Part shown: positions 18,552 to 27,852 of the stretch, in pieces
Layout: each line of letters opens with the position of its first letter
How positions within the stretch are numbered: position 1 is the stretch's first letter
Assembly (NCBI GenBank): GCA_902634555.1
Contig: CACPKO010000005.1
Span: 1 to 58,132, forward strand
Direction of reading: 5' to 3'
Source of the DNA: Actinomycetota bacterium
GTDB taxonomy: Bacteria > Actinomycetota > Acidimicrobiia > Acidimicrobiales > MedAcidi-G1
DNA: 58,132 nucleotides
Translations under genes and position numbers: made by a program
The notes under the pieces: generated by a model
Databases searched by the model: none
Told to the model about the DNA's origin: nothing
Seen by the model: only the letters and a program-made list of their open reading frames with translations

Positions 18552-19412
18552 TTAAGTTTCCCTTAGGAAAGACAATACTTTTTTCCCCATCTTTGTGCTG
18601 ATATCAGCCAATTCGAACACAACATCGAAATGATTTCTTCCTTCTACTTCAAAGACAACCGTGGCATTTTCTTGCGCTTGTAAGCAGGCAGCGAATTCAA
18701 GACTCTGTGTTTTAAATTCTCCTGTTTCTACTTCTCCCCAACAAATCACACTCTCTGGAAAGCTTTTCAAATCTTTACGCAACGGGCTTAACTCTTTTGC
18801 TTCATTCAGGTTTAAATTCAACGCATCGTTTATATAGGTCCCTACAAGCGGGGTGAGTTCATATATCCCTGAAATAAGAACCGCTGCACGCACGGGTATT
18901 GCCAGAGCTGTCATTGCTGCTAAATGTGCCCCCGCTGAACTACCAATCAGAACAATGCGTTTTGTATCTATTGAAAGCTGCTCGGCTTCGTTGATTATCC
19001 ATGCGATCGCTTCTTTACATTCTTGAACAATTTCATGAAGAGATGCTTCGGGGGCCAAGGTGTAATCAATCGCTGCAAAAGCTACTTCGTTTCCCACCCA
19101 AGTAGGTGCTGCAAATGATGATTCTCTCTTTGATAGTTCTTGCCAGTAACCGCCGTGGATAAAAACAACTAATGGAAATCTTTTTCCTTCACTATTTTCA
19201 GGAGTGAAAAGATCGATTCGTTGTGATGGCTTAGCCCCATAAGCCAACTCTTTTCCTCCACCAAGTTTCTTTCTTGTTTCTTCACTTCTTGTGACGTAAG
19301 CAGAAATATAAGGGACAATGTCTTCTATGCAAGAACTTGGGGAATACTCCTTCTCTCTTTCCGTAAGGCTCATATCTTCCCAACGCCAAGTCGATTCTGA
19401 AGACGAATTCAA
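18552..19412 (-). CDS. Alpha/beta hydrolase, kynurenine-formamidase-like
   Basis: A 286-residue alpha/beta-hydrolase. H86-G-G-Y-W90 is the oxyanion motif seen in the eukaryotic/AFMID type of kynurenine formamidase, and G157-S-S159-A-G161 is the nucleophile elbow. Position beside kynA strongly supports hydrolysis of N-formylkynurenine to kynurenine and formate. This type is unrelated to the metal-dependent KynB usual in bacteria. It overlaps the acyl-CoA dehydrogenase gene by 4 nt (19409-19412) and is followed 12 nt later by kynA. The carboxylesterase family is broad, so without the neighbour only a general esterase call would be safe. Confidence 0.82.
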   Translation of the reverse strand: MNSSSESTWRWEDMSLTEREKEYSPSSCIEDIVPYISAYVTRSEETRKKLGGGKELAYGAKPSQRIDLFTPENSEGKRFPLVVFIHGGYWQELSKRESSFAAPTWVGNEVAFAAIDYTLAPEASLHEIVQECKEAIAWIINEAEQLSIDTKRIVLIGSSAGAHLAAMTALAIPVRAAVLISGIYELTPLVGTYINDALNLNLNEAKELSPLRKDLKSFPESVICWGEVETGEFKTQSLEFAACLQAQENATVVFEVEGRNHFDVVFELADISTKMGKKVLSFLRET

Positions 19413-20527
19413 ATTTTTGGTTCCCGTGGCAAACCGAGCATGCGTTCTCCAATGATGTTTCGCATAATGTTTGAGGTCCCACCCATGATTGTGTAACCCG
19501 GAGAATAGATGAGACCTTTTGTGTCATCATTCCAAAGAGTTGCTTCGGGTCCTAATACCTTGAAAACGAAATCTGCAACACGTTGTTCGTGTTCCGTGCA
19601 GTACACCTTAATCGCGGCACTAAAACCAGGGAGAGCTTGACCTAAAGCCTCTTGATAAACGAGAAAACGACCAATCCGGTAACCGGATTCAAGCTTCGCA
19701 ACTTCCTGCCTGACGCTTGCTTTATTGAAATCAGCATGTTCTAAAGCAAGATCATAGAGAGGCCGATTTGAAACCAGTCGATCTATACCCCCGCGTTCAT
19801 GTTCAAGTTGACGCATTGTTTGACGAAACGCATCTCCTTCTATTCCGACGAGATTCTCAATTGGTACTTCAACATCGTTGAAATAAACCTCGCAGAAATG
19901 TTTATTTGTGGTCATATCGGTAATAGGACGGACTTCTATCCCGGGAGTACCCATTGGAATAATGATTTCGGAGATTCCCTTGTGCGGCGGCCCTTCATTA
20001 ATTGTTCGACATATGAGATACATGTAGTCGGCTTGAGCTCCAAAACTTGTCCAAATTTTTTGGCCGTTTATGACCCATTGCTCACCGTCATTTTCAGCAA
20101 ATGTTTTTAAGGACGCTAAATCGGAACCAGAATCAGGTTCACTCATTCCTATACACCAAGTAGCCGTCCCGTTGAGCATGCCTGGTAAGTATTTTTCTTG
20201 CTGTTCAGATGTCCCGTGGGTGATGAGGCTGGGACCCATTTGACGATCTGCAAACCACATTCCAGCAATCGGCGCCCCAGCGGAAATCATTTCTTCACCA
20301 ACGATGACTCGTTCAATTGACGACCTTTCGTGACCGCCATGTTTTTTAGGCCAACTCATGCCAATCCAGCCTTCGGATGCCATCATTTGTGAAAATTCTG
20401 ATGAATACCCGTTCATCCAGCTATCGGTGAACCGTCCAAATTTCTCAACACCTTCAGCTGCGACTTTCGCGGCGCGTGACCTTAAGTCTTGAAGTTCAGG
20501 AGCCAAAGTAAAGTTGAGCACACTCAC
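19409..20527 (-). CDS. Acyl-CoA dehydrogenase
   Basis: A 372-residue flavoprotein of the acyl-CoA dehydrogenase family. The FAD/substrate-contacting block MSEPDSGSDLASLKT near 128-142 and KIWTSFGAQADYMYLICRT are characteristic. So is the C-terminal YTIMGGTSNIMRNIIGERMLGLPRE, where the catalytic base region is usual. The enzyme oxidises an acyl-CoA to the enoyl-CoA, passing electrons to ETF. It is the first gene of the operon with the formamidase and kynA. Its acyl substrate is unknown; a downstream aromatic or branched-chain acyl-CoA is possible but unsupported. It may also simply share the promoter. Confidence 0.87.
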   Translation of the reverse strand: MSVLNFTLAPELQDLRSRAAKVAAEGVEKFGRFTDSWMNGYSSEFSQMMASEGWIGMSWPKKHGGHERSSIERVIVGEEMISAGAPIAGMWFADRQMGPSLITHGTSEQQEKYLPGMLNGTATWCIGMSEPDSGSDLASLKTFAENDGEQWVINGQKIWTSFGAQADYMYLICRTINEGPPHKGISEIIIPMGTPGIEVRPITDMTTNKHFCEVYFNDVEVPIENLVGIEGDAFRQTMRQLEHERGGIDRLVSNRPLYDLALEHADFNKASVRQEVAKLESGYRIGRFLVYQEALGQALPGFSAAIKVYCTEHEQRVADFVFKVLGPEATLWNDDTKGLIYSPGYTIMGGTSNIMRNIIGERMLGLPREPKI

Positions 20528-20673
20528 TTTCTACACAACAGATACGTATTTCCCACAAAAACATTAAATTACTGGCAAAAAATGAGTTAGAGATAAAAAC
20601 ACATAAGGTTTTGTAAACTATAAGTCATTCAATTAGTGAATTTTAAATCTCTTAATTTGGCTGTGTGCAAAAC

Positions 20674-22533
20674 ATGAAAATTGTAAGAAATATCTCTGTA
20701 TTTTTAGCGGTAATTCTTTTCGGTGCTTCTTGTAGCAGCAATTCTTCTGACACGAGTCAACCACCAACGACTTCAGAAGCATCTACTTCTATTCCTCAAG
20801 GTGAACCTGAAAATACAGAAGAAGAAACTGATCCTCCACCGCCAGACGATGACCTTAGAGATTCAAACTACATTTTCGATCAGGACCAACTCCATACGTT
20901 TGAATTAGTTCTTCCGCAAGCAGCTCTTGATGAATTAAATGCTGATCCAATGGCCGAAGAATATGTAGAAGGTGAACTCGTTTTTGAAGGGGAAACAATC
21001 GGACCGGTAGGAATTAGATACAAAGGGTCAGTTGGCGCCTGGGTAGGTTGCGTCGGAGAGGGAGCTATTTTCGCTGACGGAGGAGCTAAGGCTTGCACCA
21101 AGTTGTCCATGAAAGTAAAGATCAACTGGGACGACCCTGATGCAGAATTTTTTGGTTTGCGAAAACTTCAGTTTCATTCACAGAATCTTGATCAAACACT
21201 TATGCACGAACGACTCGGCTACTGGCTGTTTCGCGAAATGGGAGTTCCTGCTCCCCGATCTGTTCATGCTCGTTTAGTAGTAAACGGAGAGTTTGTTGGC
21301 CTTTTTGCTTTGACTGAACAAATCGATGGGAGATTCACCCGTCACAACTTTGAAGATGGAACAGGAAATCTTTATAAAGAAGTCTGGCCTATAGATTCCA
21401 ACGGTGAACCAACATCTCGTGATGAGCTTTTCTACGGTTTAAAGACAAACGAAGACGACGAAGACTTAAGCATGAGCCAGATTGAATCTTTCGGATCAGA
21501 AGTCTCTGCTGCTACTGATGAAGAGTTACAAGAAATAATGAGAAAGTGGATGGACATAGAAGAAGTTATTTCTTATTCCGTTGTTGACCGTTCAATTCGA
21601 AACGACGATGGTGCTTTTCATTGGTATTGCGACTTTGAGGGAGCTGACTTTGACGCAGGTTGCAATAATCACAATTTTTATTGGTATGCGAACCCTTCTA
21701 CCGAAAAAATGCATCTCATTCCATGGGATCTAGACAATTCTTTTGAAAATATTCTCTTTGACGCTAACCCTGTTACTCCTGTGCCTGATAAGTGGGGTGA
21801 AATTACAGATGATTGTAAATCTTTCTCTTACGGCATGTGGGGGCTGAGTCAACGGTCTGCTGCTTGTGACAAGATCATGGGTTCGTGGGTTATGTTCACT
21901 AATGAATATGAGCGGATTTATAACGAATTCATGAACGGTCCTTTTGCTCAAGAACAAGTTGAATCTCTTTTAAACACTTGGGAAGAGCAAATATCTCCAG
22001 TTGTAAGAGAAGCGCAAGAAACCCATGACGATGCACTCTCATTTCAAGCATGGCAAGGAGCGCTTGATCGTTTCCGTCAAAGCTTGGCCTACGCCCGTGG
22101 TCAAGAAGTTTCAGAAGACCTTTTAAAAAGCTCTGGAAGATTTAACGACATTGAAATTCCTGAACAAAACCCTGATAACCGAAACTACCCTAATCCTGCA
22201 ATTAACTTCACTGAAATAGAACTCTTCATTAACCCTGAACCTATTCCAGGTCAACCTTGGTCTGGGACCATATCGGGAACAGGCCTTACCCCGTCAGTAC
22301 CGTCAGCCATATTTGGTTGCCCTGGTTCTTCTACACCGGATTTTGCGTTATGCGACATGTCAAACATGCTTGCCATCGTGTTTGCAGACCAAAATGGAAA
22401 CCTACAGTCAGAAGAATTCTCTGTCCCAATGATTCCTGCAGCAGGTGGGTGCTTTCTTGTCGGAAATTCGGGCCCTGATCGACAGCAAGACACCGGTGAT
22501 GAACAAGGCGGGTTTATCTGCACCGACAATTAA
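20674..22533 (+). CDS. CotH-family lipoprotein
   Basis: About 619 residues. The N terminus MKIVRNISVFLAVILFGASC has a short positive region, a hydrophobic stretch and a cysteine, fitting a lipoprotein signal with a slightly atypical lipobox. A Ser/Thr/Pro/Glu-rich linker follows (about 20-60). The CotH kinase-like domain carries GIRYKGSVG near 115, LRKLQFHSQNLDQTLMHERL near 160, MGVPAPRSVHARLVVNGEFVGLFALTEQID near 190-220, and HLIPWDLDNSFEN near 350. CotH proteins are atypical protein kinases or structural proteins; here it would be anchored outside the membrane. It is followed by DUF4956 and VTC genes, a combination seen repeatedly in bacteria. A GTG 9 nt upstream is a possible alternative start; neither has a clear Shine-Dalgarno. 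Confidence 0.82.
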   Translation: MKIVRNISVFLAVILFGASCSSNSSDTSQPPTTSEASTSIPQGEPENTEEETDPPPPDDDLRDSNYIFDQDQLHTFELVLPQAALDELNADPMAEEYVEGELVFEGETIGPVGIRYKGSVGAWVGCVGEGAIFADGGAKACTKLSMKVKINWDDPDAEFFGLRKLQFHSQNLDQTLMHERLGYWLFREMGVPAPRSVHARLVVNGEFVGLFALTEQIDGRFTRHNFEDGTGNLYKEVWPIDSNGEPTSRDELFYGLKTNEDDEDLSMSQIESFGSEVSAATDEELQEIMRKWMDIEEVISYSVVDRSIRNDDGAFHWYCDFEGADFDAGCNNHNFYWYANPSTEKMHLIPWDLDNSFENILFDANPVTPVPDKWGEITDDCKSFSYGMWGLSQRSAACDKIMGSWVMFTNEYERIYNEFMNGPFAQEQVESLLNTWEEQISPVVREAQETHDDALSFQAWQGALDRFRQSLAYARGQEVSEDLLKSSGRFNDIEIPEQNPDNRNYPNPAINFTEIELFINPEPIPGQPWSGTISGTGLTPSVPSAIFGCPGSSTPDFALCDMSNMLAIVFADQNGNLQSEEFSVPMIPAAGGCFLVGNSGPDRQQDTGDEQGGFICTDN

Positions 22534-22607
22534 TTAATGATTCTGTGAATCTCTACAACTACTAATAAAGTTAAAGCACCATAAAACAAGAAAGAAAGCA
22601 AAGTTAA

Positions 22608-23165
22608 ATGTCTCAACCTCTCCTTATCGTCTGCGATGTCGTCGCCATTCTCCTTCTAGTTTTCGGCCTCTATTATCCACGTCACCGTCGAAGAGACATG
22701 ATCCCTGCGCTTCTAGGCATAAATGTTGCTCTTTTGGGTATCACAATGACACTTACGAGAACAGAGGTGAATCTTGGTCTTGGACTAGGACTCTTCGGTG
22801 TTCTTTCCATCATCCGACTTCGCTCAAACGAATTAGGGCAGCAAGAAATTGCGTATTACTTCACAGCACTCGCTTTAGGTTTACTAGCTGGAATGCCTAT
22901 TGACCCATCGTGGGCTACCCCGACGCTGATGGCAGCAATTCTATTTGCCATGTTTGTAGGCGACCATCCGCAACTTTTTTCTGATTCACGAAGCAAAACC
23001 TTGACTCTTGATAAGGCTTATCTTGATGAAAAAGAATTGGCTGAGCGGCTTGGATCTCTTCTTGGTAAAAAGATTCTTAAAGTCAACGTAAGACGAGTTG
23101 ATCTTGTCAATGACAGCACTGTTGTAAACGTTCGATACATAGTTGAAGCCGATAGTGACGAATAG
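22608..23165 (+). CDS. DUF4956 membrane protein
   Basis: A 185-residue protein with three or four predicted membrane helices (about 4-24, 32-48, 54-70, 83-115). Then comes a soluble C-terminal part (about 125-185) ending in a small mixed alpha/beta region (KKILKVNVRRVDLVNDSTVVNVRYIV). GLFGVLSIIRLRSNELGQQEIAYYFTALALGL near 62-95 is the diagnostic DUF4956 core. Function is not known. The gene is 74 nt after the CotH gene and 18 nt before the VTC-domain gene, consistent with one operon and with a shared role in polyphosphate or cell-envelope chemistry. Confidence 0.85.
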   Translation: MSQPLLIVCDVVAILLLVFGLYYPRHRRRDMIPALLGINVALLGITMTLTRTEVNLGLGLGLFGVLSIIRLRSNELGQQEIAYYFTALALGLLAGMPIDPSWATPTLMAAILFAMFVGDHPQLFSDSRSKTLTLDKAYLDEKELAERLGSLLGKKILKVNVRRVDLVNDSTVVNVRYIVEADSDE

Positions 23166-23183
23166 TCACTTAGGTAATTTTGC

Positions 23184-23921
23184 ATGATGTTAAACATTGC
23201 AGACTTTGATCCCATCACTCTGGAAGAAATGGACAAAGCTGCGGCACTCCGAACAAGAATCGACCGAAAATATATTGTGGACAGCTTCACCGCAGGCAAA
23301 CTCGTAGAATCGCTCTCTTCTTGTGCTGCGTTAGAAATCGATGGAAAGAGAAGTTTTAACTATCGATCCGTTTATTTTGATAGCCCAGACTTTGCTTCAT
23401 ACCGTTCCGCCGCTCATCGAAGAAGGCGTCGATACAAAATAAGAAGCCGGAGCTATCTTGATACTGGTATCTGCAAACTTGAAGTAAAGCTTCGTTCAGG
23501 CGCAAAGAAAAACACTAAAAAACGTTTTGATTACGCTCTTGATAGATCCAGAGTGATCACGGATGAAGGTAGAAGTTTCATTGAATCTGCCGTTGGAGAT
23601 TTAGAAATCCCTACCCGGCTTGAGCCAGTTCTAACAACACAATATGAGCGTTCTACTTTGGTGAACTTGAATTCTTCAGCGAAGTTGACTTGCGATGAGA
23701 ATTTGGTTTGCGAAGATTGGGAAGGCAATCAAATTTCACTTGACTATTTTGTTTTTGAAACCAAATCAGATGGCCCACCAAGTTCTTTTGATCGTTTGCT
23801 ATGGGAAAACAAAGTGAGACCGATACGGATTAGTAAATTCTGTACGGGACTAGCTGCCCTTCATCCTGAGTTGCCTTCAAATAAATGGCACCGAACATTA
23901 AATCGGTACTTCTTTTCGTAA
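23184..23921 (+). CDS. VTC-domain (polyphosphate polymerase-like) protein
   Basis: A 245-residue protein with the triphosphate-tunnel VTC fold. Basic and acidic tunnel residues are visible: R-x-DRKYIV near 26-32, FNYRSVYFDSPDFASYRSAAHRRRRRYKIRSRSY near 52-88, CKLEVKLRSG near 93-102, LEPVLTTQYERST, and VFETKSD near 190. In yeast the VTC core makes inorganic polyphosphate from ATP; bacterial relatives stand beside CotH and DUF4956 genes as here. No membrane segment is present, so it would act on the cytoplasmic face, perhaps attached to the DUF4956 protein. An ATG 3 nt downstream is an equally possible start. Confidence 0.83.
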   Translation: MMLNIADFDPITLEEMDKAAALRTRIDRKYIVDSFTAGKLVESLSSCAALEIDGKRSFNYRSVYFDSPDFASYRSAAHRRRRRYKIRSRSYLDTGICKLEVKLRSGAKKNTKKRFDYALDRSRVITDEGRSFIESAVGDLEIPTRLEPVLTTQYERSTLVNLNSSAKLTCDENLVCEDWEGNQISLDYFVFETKSDGPPSSFDRLLWENKVRPIRISKFCTGLAALHPELPSNKWHRTLNRYFFS

Positions 23922-23936
23922 CTCACTATTGCTAGT

Positions 23937-25034
23937 TCAAAAAGTCAAAACAATAGATCCAACATGCTCTTTCAGGGTGAAGATCCGTTGTGCTTCATGG
24001 ATTTCTTCAAAGTTAAATACTTTGCCTACTTGTGGTTGCACCTCTCCGCGTTCTATATAACCAACTAAATCTTCGAAGAGTGCTGAATCAAAAACTGTTG
24101 CTCCATAAAGTTCAAGATCTTTGAGATATAGAGTACGTAAATCTAAATCTACAACTGGTCCCGCTATCGCACCAGCTGTAACATATTTTCCTCCTCGACG
24201 AAGCACCTCTAACCAGTCAGTAAAGTCTTCTCCACCGACAACATCAGCGACTACATCTATTTTTTTGCCATTCAATGCTTCAATTTCAGCTGGGGTGTTA
24301 GCGGTTTCTCTAGCTACGACTACGTCAGCTCCAACACTTTTGACCCGGTCAAGTTTTTGTGAAGAAGCGACAGCGTAAACCATGGCTTCACGTCGTTTAG
24401 CGAGTTGAACAAGAGCGGTTCCCACTCCCCCCGATGCTCCAGTTACGGCAATACTTTGCCCAGCTTCTAACTGAACGCGTTGCAGCATGTGTTCAGCCGC
24501 AGCCCAAGAACAAGGAAAACTCGCCAACTCTATATCCGTAAGGTTTGTTTCTACGGCATGAATATTTCGGATAGGTAACGCGCAATACTCTGCAAATCCT
24601 CCGTCACGTTCGCTACCTATATATCCAGCAAGTTCACGATTTAACGGTTCATTTTTATCTCGAACACAGGGGTTCGCTATCACTCTTTTCCCGACGAACG
24701 ATTGATCACCTTCGTCTCCCACCATTACGACATAACCACTAACGTCAGCTCCTTGAATACGGGGGAATTGGAGGCCGCTCCGCCCCCAAGTGGCGTCTTC
24801 AACCTGAGCTTCTTCAAATCCGCTGTTTGCTGTTGCACTAGTTACAGAGCGGCTATACCACCCAACTCGAGTATTGATATCGGTGTTGTTTAAACCACAT
24901 GCAGAAACTTTTACGAGCGCTTCATCTTTTTGAATAACTGGAACTGGAACGTCATCTCGAAGTTCAAGCATTTCTGGTCCACCCCGACCGTGAAGAAGCG
25001 CGGCACGCATTTTTGAAGGGATTTCAATTGTCAT
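23937..25034 (-). CDS. Zinc-type alcohol dehydrogenase/quinone oxidoreductase family protein
   Basis: A 365-residue medium-chain dehydrogenase/reductase. The GroES-like part has VKVSACGLNNTDINTRVGWY and PRIQGADVSGYVV; the cofactor part has VTGASGGVGTALVQLAKRREAMVYAVAS near 200-227, an NAD(P)H-binding motif of the quinone-reductase branch. Structural zinc cysteines are not evident. It would reduce an enone/quinone or oxidise an alcohol; substrate unknown. It converges on the VTC gene with a 15-nt gap and lies divergent to the sterol-desaturase-like gene. Confidence 0.82.
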   Translation of the reverse strand: MTIEIPSKMRAALLHGRGGPEMLELRDDVPVPVIQKDEALVKVSACGLNNTDINTRVGWYSRSVTSATANSGFEEAQVEDATWGRSGLQFPRIQGADVSGYVVMVGDEGDQSFVGKRVIANPCVRDKNEPLNRELAGYIGSERDGGFAEYCALPIRNIHAVETNLTDIELASFPCSWAAAEHMLQRVQLEAGQSIAVTGASGGVGTALVQLAKRREAMVYAVASSQKLDRVKSVGADVVVARETANTPAEIEALNGKKIDVVADVVGGEDFTDWLEVLRRGGKYVTAGAIAGPVVDLDLRTLYLKDLELYGATVFDSALFEDLVGYIERGEVQPQVGKVFNFEEIHEAQRIFTLKEHVGSIVLTF

Positions 25035-25115
25035 AAATGAATCTTATGTTTGGCTATATTTTTTTCAAAAAAAATGCTAGAAATACGCATTACACAAGAT
25101 TTTGAGGTCGCACTA

Positions 25116-26099
25116 ATGGCGGACACTATGAGAAAACCTGAAAATGGATATCAGCCCTCTGTGCCTATTAGAAAACCTCCTCTATATGCGTGGCCCCCTC
25201 GACCCCTGAAGGCTATTCGATGGTTACTTTTCGGCCTTTATTTTCCTTGGGGTTTCCTTTTTATCGGTTTAGGTATTGTGTCTTGGAACTTTTTGACTCC
25301 AGGTTCAGAAACAATGGCAACTTTAAATCTTTGGTGGATGGGTGTTATCTGGTTGAGGAACGCCCTTCTATTGAGTGCGTTAGCCGGAGCCTTACATTGG
25401 TGGCTTTATATTCGTCGCGGTCAGGGTCAAGATTTTAAATTTACCGAACGGTGGCTAGCTACAAGTAGTAGAAAATTTCTTTGGAAAAATCAGGTTAGGG
25501 ACAATATTTTTTGGTGTCTGGCTAGCGGAGTGACATTCTGGTCTCTCTTTGAGTCGTTAACTCTTTGGGCTTGGGCTTCTAATCGAATCCCGAGCGTGAC
25601 ATGGAGCGAGTCACCTATATATCTGGGCCTAATGATTTCTGTTGGTGTAATTTTTTGGTCAACACTTCATTTTTGGATTGTTCATCGAGCACTCCACTGG
25701 AAGCCGTTGTATCAACTCGCTCATGACCGTCACCATAGAAACGTAAATATTGGTCCGTGGAGTGGTATTTCATTTCATCCAATTGAACACATTATTTATT
25801 TCACCGTCTTTTTGATTTGGTGGGTCGTTCCTGTGCATCCAATTGTGATTATTGTTTCTGGTTTTTACAACGGTTTAAGTCCAGCGTTTTCTCATTCCGG
25901 ATTTGATTACATCGTGGTTGGGAATAAGTGGAAACTCTCCACTGGTGACCTTTACCATCAACTACACCACCGCTATTTTGAAGTTAACTATGGGAACACT
26001 CCAACACCCCTTGATGCCGTTTTTGGCACATGGCATGACGGGACGCAGGAAGCCCAAGAGCGACTACGCCATCGGCGGCGAAGTAGTCAAAAAGATTAA
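25116..26099 (+). CDS. Sterol desaturase/fatty acid hydroxylase family membrane protein
   Basis: About 327 residues. Several hydrophobic helices (about 28-53, 74-98, 133-152, 168-190) precede the di-iron histidine clusters. Those read HRALHW, HDRHHRN, HPIEH, then SFSHSGFDY and DLYHQLHHRYFEVNYGNT near the C terminus, giving the HX3H, HX2HH and HX2HH boxes of this superfamily. It would hydroxylate or desaturate a lipid in the membrane using O2. The frame stays open upstream to a TTG at 25050 and an ATG at 25074; I prefer the ATG at 25116 because TTGAGG lies 9 nt before it. The next gene starts 28 nt downstream. Confidence 0.83.
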   Translation: MADTMRKPENGYQPSVPIRKPPLYAWPPRPLKAIRWLLFGLYFPWGFLFIGLGIVSWNFLTPGSETMATLNLWWMGVIWLRNALLLSALAGALHWWLYIRRGQGQDFKFTERWLATSSRKFLWKNQVRDNIFWCLASGVTFWSLFESLTLWAWASNRIPSVTWSESPIYLGLMISVGVIFWSTLHFWIVHRALHWKPLYQLAHDRHHRNVNIGPWSGISFHPIEHIIYFTVFLIWWVVPVHPIVIIVSGFYNGLSPAFSHSGFDYIVVGNKWKLSTGDLYHQLHHRYFEVNYGNTPTPLDAVFGTWHDGTQEAQERLRHRRRSSQKD

Positions 26100-26127
26100 A
26101 TCTATTTTTTGAAAGGATCACTCAATA

Positions 26128-26544
26128 ATGGCTGTTTTTTCTCCTCAACAAGTCGTTCCGGCTTTAATTGATTTCGTAACTGAGAGGCATCTGGCCATAC
26201 TCACTTTGGTGAGACCTGACGGGAGACCTCATTCAACTCCAATTGGTTTTATGTGGGACGATGAATCAAAAGAAGTAAAAATTATTACTTGGTCTGGGAG
26301 TTTAAAAACTCGGCTTCTTGAAAAAGGAAACTTGATTGGGTCTGTCGCTCAAGTAGATGGTGGCCGTTGGGTTACTTTCGAGGGTGTTTGTTCAGTGAGT
26401 AGCGAACCAGATGTTTGCGAAGATGCTGTTGCCCGTTATGCAAAAAGATACTCACCGCCCAAAGACCGTGGAGCAGATAGGCGAGTAATTACTATGGCGG
26501 TCTCTAAGATACTGGCGAGTAACAGCCTTAGCCCTAATCCGTAA
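26128..26544 (+). CDS. PPOX-fold flavin/F420-binding protein
   Basis: A 138-residue split-barrel protein of the pyridoxamine-phosphate-oxidase-like family. [25 protein letters not shown] near residues 19-43 is the hallmark first half, and [21 protein letters not shown] the second. Many actinobacterial members bind F420 and are named PPOX class F420-dependent enzymes, though FMN or haem binding is also known. GAAAGGATC precedes the ATG. It ends 11 nt inside the 3' end of the convergent amine-oxidase-like gene. No specific substrate can be assigned. Confidence 0.8.
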   Translation: MAVFSPQQVVPALIDFVTERHLAILTLVRPDGRPHSTPIGFMWDDESKEVKIITWSGSLKTRLLEKGNLIGSVAQVDGGRWVTFEGVCSVSSEPDVCEDAVARYAKRYSPPKDRGADRRVITMAVSKILASNSLSPNP

Positions 26545-27799
26545 GAGTCGTTATTAAAGATTCAGCAGTCCTTCGACCTGAAACCATTGCCCCTTGAATG
26601 GAAGGAGTATCTCGATGATCTCCGCATATCCACTGCGTTGAATTGATTTGGTTCGATTTTCGGAAAGGCATTTTTGATTGAAAATCGGGCTGTCCATGCC
26701 GAATAGCGTAAGTGCGTAAATGCCGCCAAGTATCAACTTGTTCTCCGAACCAGATCTTCATCTGATCCATAACTTCATCAAGGGCTTCTGTTTCATAACG
26801 GCCTGGTATAGCTGCAGAAATAAGTGCTTCTTGGTTTGAGGAGTAAGAAGCGGCAACATTAGTGAGTATCGCGACATTGAGAGCGGGACCAATTTTTTGC
26901 CCATTTAGAAGCAACGCGTCTGTTTGGGTGGGTGGATGTGGCGCAGCAAAATACACGCAAGAAGTTGGTCTTGATGGAGATTCTTCTTGTCCGAGAAGTC
27001 GAGAAGCTGCGGGAGCTTCAGTAGCGATGATCACATGAGAAGGGGTGATTTTTTCTCCCGAATCTAAAATCACTTTTGATTCTTCAAGCTTGTTGACCGG
27101 ACTGTTTAAAAGAATGTTTTCTCTCCCCAGTTCGGTTGCCAATTGGTTAGGGATTGCTTGCATGCCGTCTTTTGGTAAAGCCGCAGTCCCGGTGAAAAGC
27201 ATTTTTAGTATCAGTAACGATAAGCGAGCTGACCCTTTAAGTTCAGGATCAAGTTTGATGCCGCCAAGAAAAGGCACGAAGAAATTGGTGATCGCTCTTT
27301 GAGAAAATCCTAAAGTTTCAAGGTGTTCTAAGACATGCACGTCTTCGTGTTGAGGCAGTAAAGTCTTCCCTCTGACCACAGAGTTGCGAAGACGAAGCAA
27401 AGTCAACTTGTCTTTAAAACTCATCGCCGAAGATGTGGCTGTCGCTAATCCCATAGAAAAATCGCGGAATGGGTCAGCAACAACTTTGAATTTTCCGTCT
27501 CGAAAAATTTTTGCTCCAGAAGCAAACGAACGTAATTCAAGATTTTCTAAATTTAAATGTTGAGTCAATTCTGGGTAGCCGGTTAAGAGTATTTGGAAAC
27601 CTCGGTCTAGGAGAAAACCTTCATGATGGTCTGTGCGGACCCGTCCACCTACGTCATCTCCGGCTTCAACTACTAATACCTCATGTCCTGCTTTTTTTAG
27701 AACAGTCGCTGCTGTTAGCCCAGCTAACCCAGCGCCTACTACAAGAATCTCCGGTGATGATTCGTTCGTCTTCTGGTTCTGAAAGTTTGTATTGACCAT
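26534..27799 (-). CDS. NAD(P)/FAD-dependent amine-oxidase-like oxidoreductase
   Basis: A 421-residue flavoprotein with [42 protein letters not shown] near 19-58, the Rossmann motif followed by the second GG-R-x-x-T motif of the amine oxidase/protoporphyrinogen oxidase/phytoene desaturase superfamily. The C-terminal FAD block is [24 protein letters not shown]. Function within the superfamily is open; squalene- or carotenoid-desaturase-like and amine oxidase roles are all possible. It is divergent from the alpha/beta hydrolase gene across 53 nt containing a perfect 17-bp palindrome, which may regulate both. Confidence 0.82.
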   Translation of the reverse strand: MVNTNFQNQKTNESSPEILVVGAGLAGLTAATVLKKAGHEVLVVEAGDDVGGRVRTDHHEGFLLDRGFQILLTGYPELTQHLNLENLELRSFASGAKIFRDGKFKVVADPFRDFSMGLATATSSAMSFKDKLTLLRLRNSVVRGKTLLPQHEDVHVLEHLETLGFSQRAITNFFVPFLGGIKLDPELKGSARLSLLILKMLFTGTAALPKDGMQAIPNQLATELGRENILLNSPVNKLEESKVILDSGEKITPSHVIIATEAPAASRLLGQEESPSRPTSCVYFAAPHPPTQTDALLLNGQKIGPALNVAILTNVAASYSSNQEALISAAIPGRYETEALDEVMDQMKIWFGEQVDTWRHLRTYAIRHGQPDFQSKMPFRKSNQINSTQWICGDHRDTPSIQGAMVSGRRTAESLITTLTD

Positions 27800-27811
27800 A
27801 AGTTTTCCTTT

Positions 27812-27826
27812 AGTGGCCTTGCCACT
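27812..27826. promoter_or_regulatory. Inverted repeat in divergent intergenic region
   Basis: AGTGGC and GCCACT arms (6 bp) around a CTT centre, inside the 53-nt gap between the divergent amine-oxidase-like and alpha/beta hydrolase genes. It stands a few bases from a longer palindrome and may be part of the same control region or a small hairpin in the leader RNA of the reverse gene. Confidence 0.35.
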
Positions 27827-27829
27827 GTC

Positions 27830-27846
27830 TCGTTACAATGTAACGA
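27830..27846. promoter_or_regulatory. 17-bp palindrome, probable operator
   Basis: TCGTTACA-A-TGTAACGA is a perfect palindrome with 8-bp arms and a one-base centre. It occupies the short gap between two divergent genes, 6 nt upstream of the ATG at 27853 and 30 nt upstream of the ATG at 27799. Symmetry, length and position fit an operator for a dimeric repressor such as a TetR- or MerR-type protein; no such regulator is encoded in the window. TACAAT inside it could also be a -10 element. Confidence 0.5.
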
Positions 27847-27852
27847 ACCTAA

